Below are positions 1 to 4,197 of a DNA stretch of 5,770 nt, piece by piece. The stretch comes from JBDHUV01 sp039809365 (GTDB lineage Bacteria > Patescibacteriota > Microgenomatia > Levybacterales > GWA1-39-11): the NCBI GenBank assembly GCA_039809365.1, contig JBDHUV010000045.1, positions 1 to 5,770 on the forward strand. Direction: 5' to 3'. Below the pieces are notes generated by a model, which had not been told where the DNA came from, made no database searches, and was given only the letters and a program-made list of their open reading frames with translations. How positions within the stretch are numbered: the stretch's first letter is position 1; every line of letters starts with the position of its first letter. Position numbers and translations under genes: made by a program.

Positions 1-30
1 AACATTTGGTGTGTTTTGATTATCATCCAT
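1..30 (-). CDS. 5' end of an unidentified gene, partial
   Basis: Only the first ten codons are visible (MDDNQNTPNV), starting from an ATG at 30-28 on the minus strand and running out of the window. The start is supported by an AGGAG Shine-Dalgarno nine bases upstream, lying inside the last codons of the preceding gene. It begins 4 bases after the stop of the secreted helical protein at 35-769, so the two are very probably co-transcribed and may act together. The visible N-terminus is polar and acidic and shows no signal peptide yet. No function can be given from ten residues. Confidence 0.6.
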   Translation of the reverse strand, partial: MDDNQNTPNV

Positions 31-34
31 AGTC

Positions 35-769
35 TTATTCTCCTACATTTGCACTCTCACTTGCAACTGGTTTGAAATTGATTGAAGCTTGAAATGCTGA
101 TTGGAACTCTTCTACTACATCTTTTACTGATTCTTTTGCTTTCAGAACTGAAGTGTATGTATTTCTAAAATCTGTTCTAAACTGCATGGCGGTAGTGTTT
201 GCAGCAATTTGTGCTCCAGTTTCTGATGATACAGACATAACATATGTTTTTCCTGCCTGAGTCGTTACTGCAGTTTCTGCAGTCGTAATTGCTGTACGTG
301 CTCGAGTTACTGCAGACATCACTTCAGTAGTATCTCCTCCTGCTTTTTCAAGATTTGCAGCTTCAGAGCTTACTCTATCTACTATAGTTGTCATTTGTTC
401 TAATGCAGTTGTCCATCTTTGTGTACTTTTATCATTAATTGTTTCAAATCTTGTATCAAGGCGTTGCATAACAGCTTTTTTCTGCATATCTTGAAATTCT
501 TCTAGTTTTTCTTTGAGCGTTATTTTTCGTATTTTTGCTGCTTCTTTTGCAGCATCTCTTTTTTCGTTAATAGTTGTTTTTAGATCTTTTACTGCATCTC
601 TCATAACAGGATTTACTGGTAATGGGGCTTCTACAGCCATGTTTGTTTGTGCAGGCAATACTTGGGGTTCTGTTGCTCCTTCATGCACTTCACCATCGTG
701 TGCAAATACTGGAGATACGGTAAATAAGACGAGAAAAACAGCAATAGCAAAATTATATTTTGTCCGCAT
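35..769 (-). CDS. secreted alpha-helical/coiled-coil protein, function unknown
   Basis: This is a 244-residue exported protein. Residues 1-23 form a classical signal peptide: a basic MRTK start, a hydrophobic core from about 7 to 18, and a likely cleavage site VFA|HDG after residue 23. The mature protein starts with a His/Asp/Glu-rich stretch (HDGEVHEG). After that, residues about 55-230 are almost entirely predicted helix, charged and Lys/Glu-rich to about 115 and Ala/Thr-rich beyond. There is no cysteine and no further membrane segment. Signal-peptide helical proteins of this style are, as I recall, frequent in CPR genomes and annotated hypothetical. A surface or periplasm-like structural role is only a guess. 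The ATG at 769 is chosen because the signal peptide begins there. It has no Shine-Dalgarno, but a TTGACA promoter lies just upstream. The next gene starts 4 bases after the stop. Confidence 0.9.
   Translation of the reverse strand: MRTKYNFAIAVFLVLFTVSPVFAHDGEVHEGATEPQVLPAQTNMAVEAPLPVNPVMRDAVKDLKTTINEKRDAAKEAAKIRKITLKEKLEEFQDMQKKAVMQRLDTRFETINDKSTQRWTTALEQMTTIVDRVSSEAANLEKAGGDTTEVMSAVTRARTAITTAETAVTTQAGKTYVMSVSSETGAQIAANTTAMQFRTDFRNTYTSVLKAKESVKDVVEEFQSAFQASINFKPVASESANVGE
40..44 (-). promoter_or_regulatory. Shine-Dalgarno of the gene starting at 30
   Basis: The minus strand reads AGGAG with a nine-base spacer to the ATG at 30-28. It overlaps the end of the upstream coding region and shows that this organism uses Shine-Dalgarno initiation for an operon-internal gene. 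That contrasts with the SD-less first genes elsewhere in the window. Confidence 0.65.
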
Positions 770-775
770 AAATAT

Positions 776-805
776 ACGTTACGGGAAATGACTTATGTTT
801 GTCAA
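776..805 (-). promoter_or_regulatory. putative promoter giving a leaderless mRNA for the helical secreted protein
   Basis: On the minus strand a perfect -35 TTGACA (805-800) is followed after 18 bases by a weak -10 TAACGT (781-776, matching three consensus positions). Only six bases separate the -10 from the ATG at 769, so transcription would start at or next to the A of the start codon. It sits in the short gap between the nuclease stop (818) and this gene, so read-through from the nuclease gene is also possible. Confidence 0.45.
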
Positions 806-817
806 GAGGACTCATTT

Positions 818-1684
818 CTAAAGTATCTCACTGAGATCTTCCTCAGGAATTTGCTGTTTGAGGATATACACATCTTTATTTCTGTCATCAACGCCTACAA
901 ACTCTGCCTCTCCTTTAATAACTGATTCATAAGGACTACACGCAAAACAACCTGTTTCGTGACTGCATTTAAATCTTCCTAACTGACGAGCTACTTTCAT
1001 CTGGCGAGCAATTTTGAGGATATCTTGCTGCGCTTGATCTAAATTACACAACTCTACTTCAGTCGGCTCATCACTCATTTCCAAATACCAATAACTTGCC
1101 TTTGTAAGAGGTCGGGACTGACAGTTTGTTACTAATAATTGATATATAGGGAGTTGGAGACTCTCTTTATTCTCTTCAGTTTTACTCGTTTTAAAATCTA
1201 TAATGTGGACACTATCTGTATCTTGATCATACTCAAGCCAATCAATCTGTCCGCACAGAATGATTCCGTCTTCTTCTGAAAGCCAGTAGTGAGGAATATC
1301 CATTTTTATTTTCACTGCCAAGTTTTTTAATGGTCCTGGATTTTTCCATACTCTTTCTATCATTGCTCTTCCTCTACTTTTATATCCATTTTCTGTTTCT
1401 TCAGATTCAAATCCACCTTTTTTACCACTTACTTTTTTCCATGAAGTTTCAAATTTGTCCATAAGAGATTCACTAAAACGTCTTTCTGTAGGAAGTACAG
1501 AAAGTGACTCAATTGTATCGTGTACAGCGATACCAAGAGACATGTAGGGAAGAGCAACTTGAATTTTTCTTCCAGTATCTGGATTTTTATATATATTTTT
1601 CAGAAAATATGCACGAGGGCATTTTAGAAAATCATTTATTGATGAATGAGAAACCCAAATTGCAGAAAATTTATCAGCAGGCAT
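818..1684 (-). CDS. PD-(D/E)XK nuclease, RecB/Cas4-like (PDDEXK_1 type), stand-alone
   Basis: This 288-residue cytoplasmic protein belongs to the RecB-like nuclease superfamily. The motifs appear in family order. At the N-terminus is SHSSINDFLKCPRAYFL (residues 12-28), with the conserved CPxxY at 22-26. The G-x-x-x-H motif GIAVH follows, with H55. Motif II is GQID with D148, and motif III is IIDFKTSK with D163 and K165. The QxxxY motif is QLPIY, with Q177 and Y181. Near the C-terminus are C240, C246 and C249, spaced C-x5-C-x2-C. Together with C22 these could hold a 4Fe-4S cluster, as in AddB and Cas4, although the usual order is CxxC followed by a more distant Cys. It would cut or resect DNA in repair or recombination. 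It has no helicase domain or partner here, and no CRISPR array or cas gene is visible, so a Cas4 role is not supported. The ATG at 1684 has no Shine-Dalgarno; a TATAAT lies nine bases upstream. Confidence 0.88.
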   Translation of the reverse strand: MPADKFSAIWVSHSSINDFLKCPRAYFLKNIYKNPDTGRKIQVALPYMSLGIAVHDTIESLSVLPTERRFSESLMDKFETSWKKVSGKKGGFESEETENGYKSRGRAMIERVWKNPGPLKNLAVKIKMDIPHYWLSEEDGIILCGQIDWLEYDQDTDSVHIIDFKTSKTEENKESLQLPIYQLLVTNCQSRPLTKASYWYLEMSDEPTEVELCNLDQAQQDILKIARQMKVARQLGRFKCSHETGCFACSPYESVIKGEAEFVGVDDRNKDVYILKQQIPEEDLSEIL

Positions 1685-1693
1685 GATGAGGAC

Positions 1694-1699
1694 ATTATA
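1694..1699 (-). promoter_or_regulatory. -10 box (TATAAT) of the nuclease gene
   Basis: A perfect TATAAT on the minus strand ends nine bases before the ATG at 1684, placing the predicted transcription start about 2-4 bases before the start codon. No good -35 is seen at the 17-base position (TTTTAG). A TTGACA at 1713-1708 is only eight bases from the -10 and so is probably not its partner. No Shine-Dalgarno fits in the short leader. Confidence 0.5.
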
Positions 1700-1742
1700 C
1701 TGGTATTTGTCAAAAACTAAAAGGAGAAATACTTTTCTCTCT

Positions 1743-1761
1743 AAAAAGAGATTCGTGTCTC
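1743..1761 (-). terminator. weak terminator-like hairpin after the small ORF
   Basis: The minus strand reads GAGA, a six-base loop, TCTC, then TTTTT. The stem is only four pairs, so this is at best a weak intrinsic terminator. A second perfect hairpin (GAGAAA, loop, TTTCTC in minus-strand sense) lies just beyond it at 1724-1739. They sit between the small ORF at 1820-1993 and the nuclease gene, where termination would make sense. Confidence 0.25.
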
Positions 1762-1819
1762 AGTAATAATGCTTATGGAGGATGGCAGGACAAAAGAAAC
1801 ATAGTGTATATATCGTCTC

Positions 1820-1993
1820 TTATACTTCATCCGAAGTTACTGGTTGGCTTACCTGCTCACTTTCCTCTTCCGTACTGTCTTCTTCTGTATACATCTCCCT
1901 ATGTAATCCAGAAAATGATGGTGTAGGTACCATATACGTATAATAAAAGGAAAGATAGTCTTGTAAATGCCGCCTATTCATAGAGACTGTCAT
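1820..1993 (-). CDS. small ORF with a strong Shine-Dalgarno, 57 aa, unknown
   Basis: An ATG at 1993 opens a 57-codon frame ending in TAA at 1820. It fills most of what would otherwise be a long gap between the nuclease gene and the metK leader. The best evidence is the ribosome binding site: AGGGGGTGA (one mismatch to AGGAGGTGA), six bases before the ATG, the best Shine-Dalgarno in the window. The peptide has a basic N-terminal part (MNRRH at 5-9), an aromatic patch (YLSFYYTYM, 13-21), and a strongly acidic C-terminal third (EEDSTEEESE, 37-46). It has no signal peptide, membrane segment or cysteine pair, and I recognise no family. It uses AGG and CGG arginine codons more than its neighbours do. 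It is transcribed divergently from metK, and a promoter was not convincingly found. The chance that it is a spurious frame is real, but the SD argues against that. Confidence 0.6.
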   Translation of the reverse strand: MTVSMNRRHLQDYLSFYYTYMVPTPSFSGLHREMYTEEDSTEEESEQVSQPVTSDEV

Positions 1994-1999
1994 ATATAT

Positions 2000-2008
2000 T
2001 CACCCCCT
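2000..2008 (-). promoter_or_regulatory. near-consensus Shine-Dalgarno of the 57-aa small ORF
   Basis: The minus strand reads AGGGGGTGA, eight of nine bases identical to the full anti-SD complement AGGAGGTGA, with an ATATAT spacer to the ATG at 1993. It decides the start of the small ORF and is the main reason to believe that gene. Confidence 0.6.
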
Positions 2009-2050
2009 CTCTGTCCATGTCTTAACTCTAACTCACTTTTTAGCTATGTG

Positions 2051-2090
2051 CTTGACAACACCCACCTTCTTTCATGACAAAATCTTGACA
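2051..2090 (+). repeat. three phased C[T/A]TGACA repeats ahead of metK
   Basis: CTTGACA (2051-2057), CATGACA (2073-2079) and CTTGACA (2084-2090) occur on the same strand. Their starts are 22 and 11 bases apart, that is, about two and one helical turns. The last copy contains the putative -35 box of metK. They could be regulator half-sites or alternative -35 elements; with three short copies, chance cannot be excluded. Confidence 0.35.
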
Positions 2091-2114
2091 CTTAGGCTCA
2101 TTGCATTTTTTACT
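2085..2114 (+). promoter_or_regulatory. putative metK promoter
   Basis: A perfect -35 TTGACA (2085-2090) is followed after 18 bases by TTTACT (2109-2114), a four-of-six match to the -10 consensus. Transcription would start near 2121, about 14 bases before P1 of the riboswitch, which suits a riboswitch leader. A second TTGACA at 2052-2057 has no convincing -10. Confidence 0.45.
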
Positions 2115-2133
2115 CCCATTTGATTTAATAACT

Positions 2134-2212
2134 ATGCATTAAGAGATCCTTGGTATTACAAGGACAGCAACCGAGAGGACACACGGTGCTTATTCTTTTT
2201 CAAGAAAATGCG
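2134..2212 (+). promoter_or_regulatory. SAM-I-family riboswitch aptamer (compact, no kink-turn) upstream of metK
   Basis: This RNA folds into the four-helix plan of SAM-I. P1 is UGCAUU (2135-2140) with AAUGCG (2207-2212). P2 is a hairpin UCCUUG/CAAGGA (2147-2152 with 2159-2164). P3 is GC-A-ACCG (2167-2173) with CGGUGC (2184-2189). P4 is UUCUU/AAGAA (2193-2197 with 2202-2206). The ligand core matches the Thermoanaerobacter tengcongensis SAM-I aptamer from memory. J1/2 is AAGAG, with G2143 in the place of G11. GCAACC has A2169 and A2170 as A45 and A46. GGUGC has U2187 and G2188 as U57 and G58. A-U then U-A pairs lie at the top of P1. The oddity is P2: classical SAM-I has a long P2 with a GGAC...GAUGA kink-turn and a loop pseudoknot to J3/4. 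Here P2 is only six pairs with a GUAUUA loop. It may belong to an SAM-I/IV variant group or be an undescribed reduced form. Confidence 0.82.
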
Positions 2213-2228
2213 GTCTAGGAAACTGGAC
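2213..2228 (+). promoter_or_regulatory. GAAA-tetraloop hairpin between aptamer and terminator
   Basis: GUCUAG (2213-2218), GAAA loop (2219-2222) and CUGGAC (2223-2228) form a six-pair hairpin with one U-G pair, capped by a GNRA tetraloop. It stacks directly after P1 of the SAM aptamer, the position where SAM-IV RNAs carry an extra helix. It could support folding or tertiary docking, or simply space the aptamer from the switching hairpin. Confidence 0.6.
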
Positions 2229-2240
2229 AAAACATAAAAT

Positions 2241-2268
2241 GACCTCTCGGATATTGAGAGGTTTTTTT
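2241..2268 (+). terminator. riboswitch expression platform: intrinsic terminator that also hides the metK Shine-Dalgarno
   Basis: CCUCUC (2243-2248) pairs with GAGAGG (2256-2261) across a seven-base loop. Flanking A-U and G-U pairs extend the stem, and seven Us follow (2262-2268), a standard intrinsic terminator. The 3' arm GAGAGG is also the only Shine-Dalgarno for metK, seven bases before the ATG at 2269, so the same hairpin would block translation. The alternative partner is CCGAGAGG (2171-2178), the 5' strand and loop of P3. It is perfectly complementary over eight bases to CCUCUCGG (2243-2250). Without SAM that pairing opens P3 and frees the SD; with SAM, P3 is held and the terminator forms. 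Confidence 0.75.
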
Positions 2269-3369
2269 ATGGTAACAACATTTACATCAGAGTCTGTTTG
2301 CTCAGGACACCCAGATAAAATCTGCGATTACATATCAGACAGTATTGTTGATGCTGCGCTTGCACACGATCCCAAAAGCAGAGTAGCAGTTGAGACACTT
2401 GCCACTTGTAATAAAGTAGTGATTGCAGGAGAAGTAACAACGTCTGCAAAATTAGACTACAAAAAAATAGCTAGAGAACAAATAAAAAAATTGGGATATA
2501 CTCAAGATATTCTCCAATTTACGTATAAATCACCTATTGAAGTACTTGTCCATCAACAATCACCAGAGATAGCACAAGGAGTAGATTTAGAAGGAGCAGG
2601 AGATCAAGGCATGATGTTTGGATATGCCTGTAATGAAACACCTGAGTATATGCCTCTTCCTATCATTCTTGCACACAAACTCGCAGAGGCAATAGACACT
2701 GCACGAACTACCACTCTCCCATATTTAAGACCAGATGGAAAAACCCAAGTAACAATTGTATACAAAAATGGGAAACCAACAGGGGTTGAGTCGATTGTGC
2801 TTGCTGTTCCTCATAAAGAGGATATTAAAAATACTCAGTTACGCAATGATCTCTACTCACATGTAGTACTTCCTGTACTCGAACAGTATAACTACTCATT
2901 TCCCAAAAAAGATATCGTTATCAATGGAACAGGCATCTGGCATATTGGAGGACCTACGAGTGACACAGGACTCACAGGAAGAAAAATAGTGGTAGATGGA
3001 TATGGAGGATATGCAAGAGTAGGTGGAGGAGCATTTAGTGGGAAAGACCCTACAAAAGTAGATAGATCTGGAGCATATGCAGCACGGTATCTTGCAAAAA
3101 ATATTGTTGCAAACAATCTTGCTGAAAAAGCAGAGGTAAGACTTGCATACTTTATTGGAGCAAAGAAACCACTCATGCAAGAAGTAGAGACATTTGGAAC
3201 AGAGAAAGTAAGCAACGCACGTATTCAAAAATTCATGGACTCTTTACTTGACACATCAGTATCTGGGATTATCTCAGGTCTTAACTTGCAACGCCCAATT
3301 TATGCAAAAACTGCTTCTTATGGACATTTTGGAAGAGATATTTTTCCTTGGGAACGTATTGTTACATAA
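2269..3369 (+). CDS. metK: S-adenosylmethionine synthetase (methionine adenosyltransferase)
   Basis: MetK makes S-adenosylmethionine from methionine and ATP in the cytoplasm, releasing phosphate and pyrophosphate; the enzyme is normally a dimer or tetramer. The 366-residue product is slightly shorter than the usual 380-400. Hallmarks are all present: the ATP-site GHPDK at 13-17, signature 1 GAGDQG at 109-114 followed by MMFGYA, signature 2 GGGAFSGKDPTKVDRS at 252-267, and the C-terminal YGHFGR at 351-356 with FPWE at 359-362. The start is ATG 2269, which gives the family N-terminus MVTTFTSESVCSGHPDK and follows the GAGAGG Shine-Dalgarno by seven bases. An in-frame ATG at 2239 is not the start: its ten extra codons run through the terminator hairpin. 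Expression is expected to be shut down by its own product through the SAM riboswitch at 2134-2268. No clear terminator follows the gene. Confidence 0.97.
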   Translation: MVTTFTSESVCSGHPDKICDYISDSIVDAALAHDPKSRVAVETLATCNKVVIAGEVTTSAKLDYKKIAREQIKKLGYTQDILQFTYKSPIEVLVHQQSPEIAQGVDLEGAGDQGMMFGYACNETPEYMPLPIILAHKLAEAIDTARTTTLPYLRPDGKTQVTIVYKNGKPTGVESIVLAVPHKEDIKNTQLRNDLYSHVVLPVLEQYNYSFPKKDIVINGTGIWHIGGPTSDTGLTGRKIVVDGYGGYARVGGGAFSGKDPTKVDRSGAYAARYLAKNIVANNLAEKAEVRLAYFIGAKKPLMQEVETFGTEKVSNARIQKFMDSLLDTSVSGIISGLNLQRPIYAKTASYGHFGRDIFPWERIVT

Positions 3370-3412
3370 CCCATTTTCTGCCTATAACTTGCATATTTTC
3401 CAAAAGTACGAG

Positions 3413-3418
3413 TATACT
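3413..3418 (+). promoter_or_regulatory. -10 box (TATACT) of the CAP-domain gene
   Basis: TATACT (five of six consensus) ends 11 bases before the ATG at 3430, so the predicted mRNA starts about five bases before the start codon. The -35 is poor (TTGCAT at 3389-3394, 18-base spacing). No Shine-Dalgarno is present. The box lies within the 8-bp palindrome AGTATACT (3411-3418). Confidence 0.45.
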
Positions 3419-3429
3419 AAATACTGCAT

Positions 3430-4149
3430 ATGAATTCCCGAACAATTCATACGGTGCTTTTTTCTGGTATCATCACTATTTTCTTAGTTGGAGGTACACA
3501 AGTATATGCTCAAGCTCACATCAAATCTGAGCAAGAAGCACCTCCTCCCCCTGATACTCAACAAAAACCTTCTACTCCATACATCTCAACACAACTCCCC
3601 ATTATTATTGACGATGTTGGAGAAGAAATTAACACAAAACAAAAAGAGACTACACCAAAGGTAACCATAACACCCCAACCTACAAAAAAAGTATCTGAAC
3701 CAAAAACAGAAGCGACTCCAACAAAGACACCCACTCCTACTCAAACCCCTTCTCCAACTTCTACCCAACAAACGACAAACCAGACTATGAAAAATACAGG
3801 CGGACTTGACCCAGAAAAACTTTTTGCGATGAGTAATGCATATAGGAAAGAAAGAGGATTACCTGAGTTTCAAAAAGATGACAAAACATGCTCTCTTGCA
3901 GCGTCAAGAGCTCCAGAGATTAGTGCAGAGATTGCTTCAGGAGATATGCACAGCGGACTTCGTGCACGTAATTTAGATTACTGGAATACTGAAAATATTA
4001 TTTCTATGAGAACAGAAGAATCTGCTTTTAATTGGTGGGTCAATGATAAAATTCATCATGACGCTATTGTTGGTAATTTTACCTATAGTTGTGTCGCTTG
4101 CTCAGGAAATAGCTGTGCCCAAGAGTTTACAAACTACCAACCAAAATAA
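3430..4149 (+). CDS. secreted CAP/SCP-domain protein with Pro/Thr-rich linker
   Basis: This is a 239-residue exported protein. Residues 1-27 are a signal peptide with a hydrophobic core at about 9-20 and likely cleavage VYA|QA after residue 27. Residues about 34-118 are a low-complexity Pro/Thr/Lys/Gln linker that includes TPTKTPTPTQTPSPTST. Residues about 126-237 look like a CAP domain (CRISP/antigen 5/PR-1, also called SCP). It contains a helix with NAYRKERGLPEF (136-147), the first His in GDMHSG (H174), the Glu in NTENI (E188), a second His in KIHHDAIVG (H209/H210) and a C-terminal CAQEF. Four cysteines (C154, C221, C224, C229) suggest disulfides outside the membrane. Bacterial CAP proteins are extracellular; their activities are poorly known, and a role at the cell surface or in host contact is speculation. 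The ATG start is set by the signal peptide. The gene lies 60 bases after metK but has its own -10 box. Confidence 0.88.
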   Translation: MNSRTIHTVLFSGIITIFLVGGTQVYAQAHIKSEQEAPPPPDTQQKPSTPYISTQLPIIIDDVGEEINTKQKETTPKVTITPQPTKKVSEPKTEATPTKTPTPTQTPSPTSTQQTTNQTMKNTGGLDPEKLFAMSNAYRKERGLPEFQKDDKTCSLAASRAPEISAEIASGDMHSGLRARNLDYWNTENIISMRTEESAFNWWVNDKIHHDAIVGNFTYSCVACSGNSCAQEFTNYQPK

Positions 4150-4177
4150 CTTTTTTTCCCTCCCTCTTTTCACTGTA

Positions 4178-4186
4178 TGGTATGAT
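4178..4186 (+). promoter_or_regulatory. extended -10 promoter of the J-domain gene
   Basis: TGG directly followed by TATGAT (4181-4186) is a perfect extended -10 arrangement (TGn plus five of six of TATAAT), which needs no strong -35. It ends 11 bases before the ATG at 4198, predicting a leader of about five bases. There is no Shine-Dalgarno. A T7 tract at 4151-4157, directly after the CAP-gene stop, has no stable hairpin before it. Confidence 0.55.
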
Positions 4187-4197
4187 AGATACCCTTT

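Noticed and set aside
513..791. Plus-strand frame of 92 residues opposite the signal peptide region
   Set aside because: It is antisense to the secreted helical protein, whose signal peptide and start are clear; its composition is that of a reverse-complement shadow.
818..1684. Cas4 and therefore a CRISPR locus
   Set aside because: The fold family fits, but no repeat-spacer array or other cas gene is visible, and stand-alone RecB-like nucleases are common.
1504..1686. Plus-strand frame of 60 residues opposite the nuclease N-terminus
   Set aside because: It overlaps conserved nuclease motifs on the other strand and has no start signal of its own.
2892..3228. Two minus-strand frames of 107 and 110 residues inside metK
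   Set aside because: They lie antisense to a fully convincing metK, have cysteine- or proline-rich composition typical of shadow frames, and show no ribosome binding site or family motif.
3248..3530. Plus-strand frames of 61 and 60 residues across the metK end and the CAP start
   Set aside because: They are out of frame with metK and the CAP protein, overlap both, and have no ribosome binding site or recognisable features.
4151..4157. T7 tract after the CAP gene as an intrinsic terminator
   Set aside because: No stable hairpin precedes it; AGTTT/AAACT nearby leaves a loop of only two bases.
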